Source of the DNA: DASXAI01 sp963798445 | GTDB lineage: Bacteria; Actinomycetota; Acidimicrobiia; Acidimicrobiales; Ilumatobacteraceae | Reading direction: 5' to 3' | DNA length: 64,000 nt | Assembly: GCA_963798445.1 (NCBI GenBank) | Contig: CAWCTH010000011.1 | Location: forward strand, 434,001 to 498,000 | Shown: positions 17,021-25,017 of the stretch, piece after piece | How positions within the stretch are numbered: the first letter of the stretch is position 1 | Layout of the letters: the number at the start of each line of letters is the position of its first letter | Translations under genes and position numbers: made by a program | The notes under the pieces: model-generated | Database searches by the model: none | The model's input: only the letters and a program-made list of their open reading frames with translations | What the model was told of the DNA's origin: nothing

Positions 17021-17809
17021 TCAGTCGGCAGGCATCAGCCGAGCGGTCACGGGTGGCCGGTGCACCGCCTCCCCGGGCGGCACCATCTGCAGCCCGGCCA
17101 GTGCCGTGATCGTCGGGTGACCGGCGGCCAGCAGCGCGGTGTCGCTATCGGGATCGAGCGTTGCACCGGTGGCGCGGAACTCGAACTGGAGGCTGCCGTC
17201 GATCGACTCGACCGCGGCCCGAACCGACCCGAACTCGTCAAGCGTGGCCCATCGCAACTCACCGAGCCCGCCCGCCGGGAGGGCGGGCACATTGAGGTTG
17301 AGGGCGGTCCGCTTCGGTGCCTCGGCCAGCCAGTCGAGCACGTCGAGGGCGAGATCGCAGGCCGTCTCGGTCCACCACCGATCACCCTCGGCCAGACTGA
17401 CGGCCAACCCCGAGGTGCCGAAGTTCTGGCCGGTCAGGATGGCGCCGACGGTGCCGGAGTGCAGGATCGAGTGACCCGTGTTCGGCCCGAGGTTGATGCC
17501 CGAAACCACCACGTCAGGTGACTTCCCGAAAGCGCCGAGGACGCCGGCCATGGCGATCAGCCCGGGCGGGGCGTCCATGGTGTACACGTCGATGCGCGCC
17601 TCGCCGAATTCGATCTCCACGGGCTCCACCACCATCCGGTTCTGCGGTACCACGCGCCCCAGACTGGCACTGGATCCGCTGCGGTCGTCGTGCGGCGCCA
17701 CCACGACGGTGTCGTGGCCGGCTCGCGCGAGCGCACCAGCCAGCGCCGCCAGACCGCGCGAACCGATGCCGTCGTCGTTGGTGACCAGGAGGCGGAGACG
17801 CTCGGTCAT
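17021..17809 (-). CDS. surE: 5'/3'-nucleotidase SurE
   Basis: The product has 262 residues from MTERLRLLVTNDDGI. Metal ligands D12 and D13 are in TNDDGI, S44 in DRSGSS and N106 in SGINLGPN; GTVGA and GFGTSGLAVS-like elements follow. It is a divalent-metal nucleotidase that dephosphorylates nucleoside monophosphates and, in bacteria, is tied to stress survival. Its ATG overlaps the stop of a proline-rich small frame (ATGA). It is convergent with the STAS gene, 57 bases apart. Confidence 0.93.
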   Translation of the reverse strand: MTERLRLLVTNDDGIGSRGLAALAGALARAGHDTVVVAPHDDRSGSSASLGRVVPQNRMVVEPVEIEFGEARIDVYTMDAPPGLIAMAGVLGAFGKSPDVVVSGINLGPNTGHSILHSGTVGAILTGQNFGTSGLAVSLAEGDRWWTETACDLALDVLDWLAEAPKRTALNLNVPALPAGGLGELRWATLDEFGSVRAAVESIDGSLQFEFRATGATLDPDSDTALLAAGHPTITALAGLQMVPPGEAVHRPPVTARLMPAD

Positions 17810-17979
17810 CGCTGGCCCGCGGGCGGGTCGGGCGGGGGATCGGGCAGGGGTGGCTGAGGATTGGGCCCCGGCCGCTCGGGGGCAGGAATCGGGCTCGGGC
17901 CCGGGGGGAACGGCGCCGGCGCCGGTGCGGGATCGGGCGGGAAGGGATCGCCGGGGGTGCTGGCTGCGATGCGCCTCAT
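17806..17979 (-). CDS. Proline-rich small protein coupled to surE
   Basis: A 57-residue frame from ATG at 17979 ends in the ATGA overlap with surE. Nearly half the residues are proline (PPDPAPAPAPFPPGPSP; PLPDPPPDPPAG). It has no signal peptide or membrane helix. The third codon position varies while Pro is kept, which favours coding, but a GC-rich low-complexity spacer would look similar. No function can be given. Confidence 0.4.
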   Translation of the reverse strand: MRRIAASTPGDPFPPDPAPAPAPFPPGPSPIPAPERPGPNPQPPLPDPPPDPPAGQR

Positions 17980-18038
17980 GGCCGTTGCCTACCCAGAATT
18001 GCCGTCCGGCCAACCGGCGAGCGAACGGGGGGCGGCGC

Positions 18039-18356
18039 TCAGTTCTCCTCGAGCAGGCGGTCGAGGTCGGTGATGGCGAGGACCCGCCGCACCGGGGCCG
18101 TGGGTTCACGGAGGGTGAACGCCGCACCGTTGTCGGAGGCGAGGCGCCATCCGTGCACGAGGGCGCCCAGGCCGGTCGAGTCCACGAACGATACGTCGCG
18201 CAGGATCACCACGACGTGCTCGACGTCGGGCGTGGCCGCCGCTTCCAGGGCGGTGCGCAGGGCCGGCGCGGTAGCCAGGTCGAGCTCGCCCGCCGGCCGC
18301 ACCATCACGGTGGCGCCGATGACCTGGATCTGGATGTCCTGATGCATGGAAGCCAT
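18039..18356 (-). CDS. STAS-domain anti-sigma antagonist
   Basis: The product has about 105 residues (MASMHQDIQIQVIGATVMVRP...). It is a single STAS domain with GELDLATAPALRTAL and VVVILRDVSFVDSTGLGALVHGWRLA; the Ser in DSTGLGAL is the expected phospho-site. It diverges from the response regulator at 18430 and sits 1.1 kb from the other STAS gene, so this locus has at least two possible antagonists for the RsbW-like protein. GTG at 18359, ATG at 18356 and ATG at 18347 are all possible starts. Confidence 0.86.
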   Translation of the reverse strand: MASMHQDIQIQVIGATVMVRPAGELDLATAPALRTALEAAATPDVEHVVVILRDVSFVDSTGLGALVHGWRLASDNGAAFTLREPTAPVRRVLAITDLDRLLEEN

Positions 18357-18429
18357 CACGAAGGGGAAGATGCACGGCCGAGCGTGTGCTCTGCATCACC
18401 CGGAGGGGTGAACTTCATGGGAGGCCAGC

Positions 18430-19092
18430 ATGGCAAGGATCAGAGTGGCCCTGCTGAACGACTACGACGTCGTGGTGGCCGGGCTGGCCGCCATGCTGCA
18501 GTCGTACCAGGCGCGTGTCGACGTGATCGATGTGACGACGGGACGCCCGACGCACGACGAACCACTGGACGTGGCGCTCTACGACTCCTACGGGCGTCCG
18601 GGCCTGGACATGGCCCGGGTGAAGGAGACCGTCGCCCAGGACAACGTGCGCCACGTGGCCGTGTTCACGTTCGACTTCCATCCGCGCCTCGTCGATGATG
18701 CGCTGTCGTGCGGGGTGACCGGCTACCTGTGGAAGGGCTTGACGAGTGAGCAGCTCGTCGACGCGCTGGAACGAATCGCCGGCGGCGAGCTCGTGGTGTC
18801 CGAGCCGCGTCCTCACACCCATCCGCTCGATGCCCCCGAACTGGCGTGGCCGATGCGCCACCGGGGGCTCACGGCGCGCGAGAGCGAAGCCCTCGCGCTG
18901 CTGGTGACCGGGCTCCGCAATCGGGAGATCGCCGACGCCATGTACGTGAGCGTCGACACCGTCAAGACCCACGTCCGCAACCTTTATCGAAAGCTGCAGG
19001 TGCGCAATCGCGCCGAGGCGGTGGCTGTCGCGCTGGACGACCGCGACTTCCGGCGCCAATCCCGCGACGACGTCATGCGGGTCGCCAGCTGA
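18430..19092 (+). CDS. LuxR-type regulator with an atypical receiver domain
   Basis: The product has 220 residues. The receiver-like domain keeps D52 (VALYDSY) and a Lys in GYLWKGLTS, but the usual acidic pair is N10-D11 (ALLNDYDVVV), so Mg2+ binding and phosphorylation may be weak or absent. The C-terminal LuxR helix-turn-helix is intact: LTARESEALALLVTGLRNREIADAMYVSVDTVKTHVRNLYRKL. No histidine kinase adjoins it; it sits beside STAS genes, so it may act within the stress network. An RBS (GGGAGG) lies 7 bases upstream. Confidence 0.88.
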   Translation: MARIRVALLNDYDVVVAGLAAMLQSYQARVDVIDVTTGRPTHDEPLDVALYDSYGRPGLDMARVKETVAQDNVRHVAVFTFDFHPRLVDDALSCGVTGYLWKGLTSEQLVDALERIAGGELVVSEPRPHTHPLDAPELAWPMRHRGLTARESEALALLVTGLRNREIADAMYVSVDTVKTHVRNLYRKLQVRNRAEAVAVALDDRDFRRQSRDDVMRVAS

Positions 19093-19096
19093 CCGC

Positions 19097-20491
19097 TCAG
19101 ACGATGTCGACCACGGCGTCGGCCAGCTGGCGCAGCGTCCGCACCTCGAACACGGCGGTGCAGCAACTGGCGTAGTCGGTCATCCGGGAATCGCCCTCGT
19201 CCCAGTCGGGCCGGGGCTCGGGGTTCAACCAATAGGTGCGCCGGGTTCGGGCGCTCATCTGCCGGAAGTGCTCGAGGCCGCGGGAGCGGTAGTTGGTGCG
19301 AGCGTCGCCGGTCACGATCAAGGTGGTGCGGGCGGTGAGCACGGTGGCGGCATACGTGGTCCAGAACCGCTCGAAGGCGGTGCCGTAGTCGCTGTGGCCG
19401 TCGCCGGTCACAACACCGGCGCGGCTCAGGAGATGGTGCGGATCGGGCACCGCCTCGGCCCGCTCGATCACGTCGGTCACCTCGGCCACACCGTCCACGA
19501 ACACGAACGTGCGCAGGCCGGCCAGTTCACCGTGAAGGGCGTGCACGAGGGCCAACGTGAACCCGGCGAACTCGGCGACCGAGCCGGACATGTCGCACAG
19601 CACCACCACCACCGGCTTGGACGCCTTGCGCCGCCGGAACGACGCATCGAGGGGAACGCCGCCGCTCGACAGCGACCGTCGCATGGTGCGGCGGATGTCG
19701 AGACGGCCCTGGCGTCGCAGCCGGCGCCGTTGCGCGACGCGACTGGCGAGCTGGCGGGCAAGGGGTCGGACGGCGGTACGCAGGGCGCGGCGGTCGACCG
19801 CCGAGGCTTGCAGTACGTCGACATCCGCGAGGCCCTTCGGGGGGGCGACCGCGGGCCCAGTCGGGCCGAGAGCCTGCATGCGCCGCCGCACTTCGGTGGC
19901 AATGAGGCGGCGCAACTCGTCGAGTTGGCGGGCGGCGTCGTCGCGGCGCAGGCGCAGCTCCAAGGCGGTGGCGTCGGGCGAGGCGGCTCGCTCGGCTCGC
20001 ATGACGGCGGCCAGCAGCCCGGCGAGGTCCATCGCCCGCACGACGCGGTAGACGAAGTAGCGCTCGCTGCCCTCCACGGTGCCGATGCCGCTGTCGTTGT
20101 CGATGGCGTCGAGGGCAAGGGCGCGCAGCGTGTCCGTGTCGCCGGCCCGCAACGCGGCGACGAGGGCGTCCAGCAGGTCATGACGGGCTGGGCCGGATGA
20201 AGACGGTGACGGGGCCGGCCCGTCCGGCGCCGCCGGTCGTAGCGGGGACGCCGCCGCGATGGCGAAGCACCGGTCGAACAGCTCGTCGAACAGGGCACGG
20301 TCGTCGTGGCGCTTCACCAGGCTGGCGGCGAGGGCCTCGCGCAGGACGCCGCGCTCCAACAGGTCGAGATGACGCATCGACTCGGCGGCGTCGAGCATCT
20401 CGCCCATCGACACCCCTACCCCGGCGGCGCGCAGCTGCTCGATGAGGGCCAGGAGCATCGAGAGCACGGCGTCGCCGGCCACCGGCGTCAC
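19097..20491 (-). CDS. VWA-domain protein, CoxE-like
   Basis: The product has 464 residues (GTG start). The N-terminal about 270 residues are Arg/Ala-rich and mostly helical. The C-terminal part is a von Willebrand A domain with the MIDAS motif DMSGS (VVVVLCDMSGSVAEFAG), a second site with Thr/Ser residues in GDGHSDYGTAFERF, and TTLIVTGDARTNY. CoxE-type proteins work with a MoxR AAA ATPase in enzyme maturation, but no MoxR gene is visible here. The end (WLNPEPRPDWDEGDSRM...YASCC) matches the usual C-terminus of this group. Confidence 0.87.
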   Translation of the reverse strand: MTPVAGDAVLSMLLALIEQLRAAGVGVSMGEMLDAAESMRHLDLLERGVLREALAASLVKRHDDRALFDELFDRCFAIAAASPLRPAAPDGPAPSPSSSGPARHDLLDALVAALRAGDTDTLRALALDAIDNDSGIGTVEGSERYFVYRVVRAMDLAGLLAAVMRAERAASPDATALELRLRRDDAARQLDELRRLIATEVRRRMQALGPTGPAVAPPKGLADVDVLQASAVDRRALRTAVRPLARQLASRVAQRRRLRRQGRLDIRRTMRRSLSSGGVPLDASFRRRKASKPVVVVLCDMSGSVAEFAGFTLALVHALHGELAGLRTFVFVDGVAEVTDVIERAEAVPDPHHLLSRAGVVTGDGHSDYGTAFERFWTTYAATVLTARTTLIVTGDARTNYRSRGLEHFRQMSARTRRTYWLNPEPRPDWDEGDSRMTDYASCCTAVFEVRTLRQLADAVVDIV

Positions 20492-20506
20492 ATCGGCAGC
20501 GTAGGT

Positions 20507-21268
20507 TCAGCGGCGGGCCAGGCGGCCGTTGATCTCGGCGGCGGTGGCGAGGAGGGCGGGAACGAACTCGCCGCGCAGCTCCCGCAGCCCGACGCGGCCG
20601 GCATGGGTAGAGCAGTTCAGCGCGGCGAGGGCGCGCCCGTCACGTCCTCGCAGCGGAGCAGCGATCGACCGCAAGCCGTCCTCCAGCTCCTGGTCCACCA
20701 TCGTCCATCCCTGCCGTTTCGCTTCGGCCAGGATCTCACGGAGACGAGCCTTGTCGGTGACCGTGCGCTCGGTGCGGCGCACGGGTTGCAACCCCTCGAG
20801 GTAGGCGTCGAGCTGGCTCGCGGGTAGGTCGGCCAGCAGCACCCGACCGAGCGAGGTGCAGAACGCCGGTAGGCGGGACCCGAGGGCGAGGGAGATCGTC
20901 ATGATGCGGGTGGTGGGCACCCGTGCCACGTAGACGATCTCCTCGCCGTCGAGCACGGCGCACGACACGGACTCGTGCACACGCTCGGACATGGCCTCCA
21001 TGGAGGCCTGGGCGATCTCGGCGAGCTGCAGCGACGACACGTAGGAGTAGCCGAGGTCGAGCACCTTCGGCGTCAGCTCGAAAAGGCGGCCGTCGCAGCG
21101 CATGTAGCCCAGCGTCTCGAAGGTGAGGAGCAGCCGGCGGGCGGTGGCGCGGGTGAGGCCGGTGAGGCGGGCGACGTCGGAGAGGGTGAGGGCGGCGTGG
21201 TCGGCGTCGAAGACCCGCAGCACGGCGAGGCCGCGTTCGAGCGATTGCACGAAGTCGCTGTCACGCAC
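20507..21268 (-). CDS. IclR-family transcriptional regulator of the hydroquinone operon
   Basis: The product has 253 residues from GTG (VRDSDFVQSLERGLAVLRVF). The N-terminal winged helix is LTLSDVARLTGLTRATARRLLLTFETLGYM; the C-terminal IclR effector domain contains SVSCAVLDGEEIVYVARV, LPAFCTSLGRVLLADLP and GLRSIAAPLRGRDG. It resembles the PcaR/PobR/CatR-like subgroup that controls aromatic catabolism, where a pathway intermediate is usually the inducer. It is divergent from the dioxygenase genes, with overlapping palindromes in between. A longer in-frame extension crosses the operator and was not used. Confidence 0.9.
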   Translation of the reverse strand: MRDSDFVQSLERGLAVLRVFDADHAALTLSDVARLTGLTRATARRLLLTFETLGYMRCDGRLFELTPKVLDLGYSYVSSLQLAEIAQASMEAMSERVHESVSCAVLDGEEIVYVARVPTTRIMTISLALGSRLPAFCTSLGRVLLADLPASQLDAYLEGLQPVRRTERTVTDKARLREILAEAKRQGWTMVDQELEDGLRSIAAPLRGRDGRALAALNCSTHAGRVGLRELRGEFVPALLATAAEINGRLARR

Positions 21269-21330
21269 GACATCGTCCGGAGCTGGCCTGCTTGACGTGG
21301 TCGCCTCCCTGTTCGATACTGTTCGTAAGA

Positions 21331-21354
21331 CGTACAATTGTACGCACTGCGTAC
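21331..21354. promoter_or_regulatory. Operator-like overlapping palindromes between IclR gene and hydroquinone operon
   Basis: CGTACAATTGTACG (21331-21344) is a perfect 14-bp palindrome; GTACGCACTGCGTAC (21340-21354) is a perfect 6+3+6 inverted repeat sharing five bases with it. GTAC thus occurs three times in 24 bp. The position 63 bases upstream of the IclR start and 31 bases upstream of the dioxygenase start suits regulation of both genes. Confidence 0.65.
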
Positions 21355-21385
21355 AAGTCGTGCAAGCGAGGCTCAGGGGGTGCCG

Positions 21386-21877
21386 GTGGAGTACGAGACC
21401 AAGTTCGGGTCGCTGGCCCACTACGACAAGGGTGGCATCGAGCTGATCGACGACGACCCCAAGCGCTACGCCTTCTCCAACATCTTCGAGGTGGCCTCTA
21501 CGGCCAAGCCCTACGAGAAGGTGGCCGTCGGCAAGAACATGCAGTACGTGCTGGAGACGTTGCGGGCCGAGGGCACCTCGTCGTGGCGCACGTGCGCCCA
21601 CGACGAGTTCGCGCTGGTCCTCGACGGCGAGGTGGAGGTGCGGCTGGTGCAGCTCGACGCGCCGGTGGCGCCCGCCGGCAAGCACGGCTCGATCGCCATC
21701 GACGGCGAGCCGTCCGGCGCGCCCATGGGGCGCATCGTGGCCCGCCGCGGCCACATGGCGTTGCTGCCGGCCAACGCCGCCTACCAGTTCCACGCCGACC
21801 AGCCCGGCGTCATCCTGCTGCAGACCATCCTGGGCGACGACACCGTCGAGCGCTGGGCCGAGATCTGCCTGAGCTGA
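21386..21877 (+). CDS. hapC: Hydroquinone 1,2-dioxygenase, small subunit
   Basis: The product has 163 residues from GTG (VEYETKFGSLAHYDKGGIEL), with AGGGGG at 21375-21380. It has the cupin-like fold of the small, structural subunit of two-component hydroquinone dioxygenases (HapC/PnpC/HqdA, about 18 kDa): NIFEVASTAKPYEKVAVGKNMQYVLE, CAHDEFALVLDGEVEVRLVQLD, RRGHMALLPANAAYQF. With the large subunit it opens the ring of hydroquinone to 4-hydroxymuconic semialdehyde using Fe(II). It lies 25 bases before the large-subunit gene. First gene of the catabolic operon, just downstream of the operator. Confidence 0.85.
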   Translation: MEYETKFGSLAHYDKGGIELIDDDPKRYAFSNIFEVASTAKPYEKVAVGKNMQYVLETLRAEGTSSWRTCAHDEFALVLDGEVEVRLVQLDAPVAPAGKHGSIAIDGEPSGAPMGRIVARRGHMALLPANAAYQFHADQPGVILLQTILGDDTVERWAEICLS

Positions 21878-21902
21878 AGTTCTGCCTGAGGGGAGCGCCA
21901 CC

Positions 21903-22898
21903 ATGACTGCCGCCGACACCGATCGCGCCGCCACCCAACCGGACTCGTCGCACGCCAATCAGTACGGCTACCGGGAGTACACCATCGGGGGGTTTCACTT
22001 CCGCCGCGACGAGTTCTTCGCCCACGTCACCTGGCCGACCGGTAGCCACGTCATGAGCGTCGACTCGTTCCTGCGCTCGCTGCAGCGCGACGTGGCGTGG
22101 GACTTCTTCTACGGCACCGTCAACTTCGACGACGTCGTGGGCACCGTCAACCACTACGGCACCGTGGACCTCTTCGCCGGTCGCTTCAACGACGCCTACC
22201 GCAAAGCGGAACTGGATCACCTCGAGAACTTCGAGTCAACGTTGCTGCGCGAGACGTTCAAGGCGATGCTCGACGACTGGACGCCGGCCGATTTCGATCC
22301 CTTCGCCAGCCCGGCCGAGACGGGCAAGCCCTTCGGCGAGAAGGTCGGCAACAACACCGCTGCCGTCACGCGGCGCCGGGTCGTGGCGTCGCGGATGGTG
22401 GGGGTGCCGGGTGACGAGCCGTTGCGCACCGACGCCACTCATCCCATCAACCGCATGTTCGCCGACGTGGACCAGGACGAGCCGCTCATCGAGGCCGCGC
22501 CCGGCTTCGAGGACAGCGTGTGCGCCTTCAACCTCTTCTCCTACCTGAGCCGTTCCGACGTCACGTGGAACCCCTCGGTGGTGAGCGTGTGCGGCGCCAG
22601 TCTGTACTGCCCCACGACCGAGGAGTACATCCTGCCGGTCATCCACGGCAACGACCGGGTGGAGTGGTTCGTCCAGCTGTCGGACCAGATCCACTGGGAG
22701 GTGGAGGACCGAGACTCCGGTGCGGCACGCGCCAAGGTGGTCATGAAGGCGGGCGACGTCGCGGCCATGCCCGGCGACATCCGCCACCAGGGCTACTCCC
22801 CCAAGCGTTCGATGCTGCTCGTGTGGGAGAACGCCTCACCGGAGCTGCCCGAGCTGATCGCATCGGGCCGGGCGCCCATGACGCCGGTCGACTTCTAG
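21903..22898 (+). CDS. hapD: Hydroquinone 1,2-dioxygenase, large catalytic subunit
   Basis: The product has 331 residues (NQYGYREYTIGGFHFRRDEFF...VAWDFFYGTVNFDDVVGTVNHYG). The iron ligands can be placed: H248, N250 and E254 in VIHGNDRVEW and H295 in GDIRHQGY. From memory the PnpD ligands are H256, N258, E262 and H303; the spacings (2, 4, 41) agree exactly. The subunit carries the non-haem Fe(II) that inserts O2 next to a hydroxyl of hydroquinone or substituted hydroquinones. It has an RBS (GGGGAG) and is followed after 16 bases by the CoA-transferase gene. Confidence 0.88.
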   Translation: MTAADTDRAATQPDSSHANQYGYREYTIGGFHFRRDEFFAHVTWPTGSHVMSVDSFLRSLQRDVAWDFFYGTVNFDDVVGTVNHYGTVDLFAGRFNDAYRKAELDHLENFESTLLRETFKAMLDDWTPADFDPFASPAETGKPFGEKVGNNTAAVTRRRVVASRMVGVPGDEPLRTDATHPINRMFADVDQDEPLIEAAPGFEDSVCAFNLFSYLSRSDVTWNPSVVSVCGASLYCPTTEEYILPVIHGNDRVEWFVQLSDQIHWEVEDRDSGAARAKVVMKAGDVAAMPGDIRHQGYSPKRSMLLVWENASPELPELIASGRAPMTPVDF

Positions 22899-22914
22899 GC
22901 CACCGGGCTCCTCG

Positions 22915-23785
22915 ATGCCGGCCCAGATCACCTCCCTGCGCGAGGCCGTGGCAGACCTCGTGCACGACGGCGACACGGTGGCGATGGAGGGCTTCACCCA
23001 CCTCATCCCGCACGCCGCCGGTCATGAAGTGATCCGCCAGGGTCGCCAGGGTCTGACGCTCGTGCGCATGACGCCCGACGTGATCTACGACCAGCTGATC
23101 GGGGCCGGTTGCGCCGACGGCCTGATCTTCTCGTGGGGCGGCAACCCGGGTGTGGGTTCGCTGCACCGGTTCCGCGACGCGGTGGAGCACGGGTGGCCGA
23201 AGCCGCTCGCCATCGAGGAGCACAGCCACGCCGGCATGGCCGCCCGGTACGTGGCGGGGGCATCGGGGCTCCCGTTCGCGGTGCTGCGCGGCTACGCCGG
23301 CACCGACCTCGTCGATCGGACGGCCACGATCGCGCCCATCACATGTCCGTTCACGGGCGAGGTCCTCACCGCGGTGCCGGCGCTACGACCCGATGTGGCC
23401 GTCGTGCACGCCCAGCGGGCCGACCGGGACGGCAACGTGCAGCTCTACGGTCTCGTCGGTGTGCAGAAGGAAGCGGTGCTGTCGAGCGCGACGCGCCATC
23501 GTCACCGTGGAGGAGATCGTGGACTCCCTCGAGCCGACGCCCAACGCCGTGGTCCTGCCGGCGTGGGTGATCGACGCGGTGTGCGAGGTGCCCGGCGGTG
23601 CCCATCCCAGCTTCGCCATCGGCTACGGCGTCCGCGACAACGACTGGTACCGGGCGTGGGACGACATCGCCCGCGACCGCGACGCGTTCACCGACTGGAT
23701 CGACCGGCACATCCGCGCCACCGCGGACTTCGCCGAGTACTGCCGCAGCGCCGGGATTCGCCCGCCGGTCCCGAGCCCGGCCTGA
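22915..23785 (+). CDS. 3-oxoadipate-type CoA-transferase subunit A, interrupted by a +1 frameshift
   Basis: The alpha subunit of a glutaconate/3-oxoadipate (GctA/CatI-type) CoA-transferase begins at MPAQITSLREAVADLV and reads well through HAQRADRDGNVQLYGLVGVQKEAVLSS. At about 23491 the homologous sequence jumps to the next frame (RAIVTVEEIVDSLEPTPNAVV ... YCRSAGIRPP), ending at 23785. Dropping one A from AGCGCGACGCGCC restores a single frame of about 289 codons. As given, the first frame continues to 23820 with Arg-rich nonsense, overlapping the next gene. It would activate 3-oxoadipate to 3-oxoadipyl-CoA with the subunit B encoded after the NTF2-like gene. Sequencing error or a true break cannot be separated here. 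Confidence 0.82.
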
Positions 23786-23795
23786 GAGGAGAACC

Positions 23796-24257
23796 ATGGC
23801 TGTCAGCACGCAATCGATGAGCGACGAGCAGCGCAAGTCGGTGGCCCTGGAGTACCTGAAGGCCTTCGATCACGGCGGTGTCACCTCGACCGGTGGCAGC
23901 ATCCTCGACCTCTTCGCCGACGATGCCCAGGTGTACTTCCCGAAGTGGGGCCTGGCCAACGGCAAGGACGAGATCGGGCGGATGTTCGGCGATGTGGGCG
24001 GCACGATCCGCGAGATCGTGCACCACTACAGCCACTTCAACTGGATCATGAGCGGCGGCGACGTGTTCGCCTGCGAGGGCACCAGCCACGGCGAGCACAA
24101 GGACGGACCCTGGCGCGCCGGCGTGCCGGAATGGGCGGCGGGCCGTTGGTGTGATGTCTTCGAGGTGCGCGACTGGCTGATCCAGCGCTGCTTCATCTAC
24201 CTCGACCCCGACTACGCCGCCCAGGACACCGCGCGCTACCCGTGGCTGCAAGCGTGA
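23796..24257 (+). CDS. NTF2-like (SnoaL-type) protein inside the hydroquinone operon
   Basis: The product has 153 residues from ATG at 23796, with a strong GAGGAG RBS. It is a single NTF2-like cone-shaped domain: VALEYLKAFDHGG, ILDLFADDAQVYFPKWGLANGKDEIGRMF, then CEGTSHGEHKDGPW and WCDVFEVRDWLIQRCFIYLDPDY. The family contains small isomerases, dehydratases and pocket-binding proteins. It separates the two CoA-transferase subunit genes, which normally adjoin, so it probably acts on an intermediate of this pathway or its substrate range. The reaction is unknown. Confidence 0.8.
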   Translation: MAVSTQSMSDEQRKSVALEYLKAFDHGGVTSTGGSILDLFADDAQVYFPKWGLANGKDEIGRMFGDVGGTIREIVHHYSHFNWIMSGGDVFACEGTSHGEHKDGPWRAGVPEWAAGRWCDVFEVRDWLIQRCFIYLDPDYAAQDTARYPWLQA

Positions 24258-24267
24258 GGGGTGCGGC

Positions 24268-25017
24268 GTGAGCGACGCCTGGAGCACCGACGAGATGATG
24301 ACCGTGGCGGCGTCGCGCCTGCTCGACGACGGGACCGTGTGTTTCGTCGGGATCGGCCTGCCGTCCACCGTGGCCAACCTCGCGCGGCGACTGCACGCGC
24401 CGGCCTGCGTCCTCATCTACGAGTCGGGCTGCATCGGTGCCAAGCCCGTCCACCTCCCGCTGTCCATCGGCGACGGCGAGCTGGCCGAGACGGCCGACGC
24501 CGTCGTCTCCGTGCCCGAGATCTTCACGTACTGGTTACAAGCGGGACGGGTTTCTCTCGGCTTCCTGGGCGCGGCCCAGATCGATCGGTACGGCAACATC
24601 AACTCCACCGTCATCGGCGACTACGGGGCGCCCGATGTGCGGCTGCCGGGCGCCGGCGGCGCACCGGAGATCGCGGCGTCAGCCGGTCAGGTCTTCGTGG
24701 TGATGCGCCAAACGGCGCGGTCCTTCGTGGAGCGGTGCGACTTCCGCACGTCGGTGGGCTACGGCGGCGGTGCCGGCGACCGCCAGCGCCTCGGACTCCG
24801 CGGCCGGGGCCCGACGGTGGTGGTGACCGACCTGGGGGTGTTGCGACCCGATCCCGTCACCTGCGAGCTCACCATGACCGAGCTGCACGTGGGGGTTACA
24901 CCCGAGGTCGCCGTGGCCAGCACCGGATGGCCGCTGAAGCTGGCGACGCCCCTCGGCCGCACGCCGGCGCCGACCGAGGTGGAGCTGGCGACGCTCCGGG
25001 CGTTGCGCGCCGCATGA
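24268..25017 (+). CDS. 3-oxoadipate-type CoA-transferase subunit B
   Basis: The product has 249 residues (GTG start). It is the beta subunit of the GctB/CatJ type: FVGIGLPSTVANLARRLHAP, the catalytic Glu52 in IYESGCIGAKP, then GFLGAAQIDRYGNINSTVIGDY. In this family the Glu forms the acyl-glutamyl/CoA intermediate. Together with the frameshifted subunit A it should move CoA from succinyl-CoA to 3-oxoadipate, as CatIJ does in aromatic degraders. Its stop overlaps the maleylacetate reductase ATG by four bases. Confidence 0.87.
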   Translation: MSDAWSTDEMMTVAASRLLDDGTVCFVGIGLPSTVANLARRLHAPACVLIYESGCIGAKPVHLPLSIGDGELAETADAVVSVPEIFTYWLQAGRVSLGFLGAAQIDRYGNINSTVIGDYGAPDVRLPGAGGAPEIAASAGQVFVVMRQTARSFVERCDFRTSVGYGGGAGDRQRLGLRGRGPTVVVTDLGVLRPDPVTCELTMTELHVGVTPEVAVASTGWPLKLATPLGRTPAPTEVELATLRALRAA

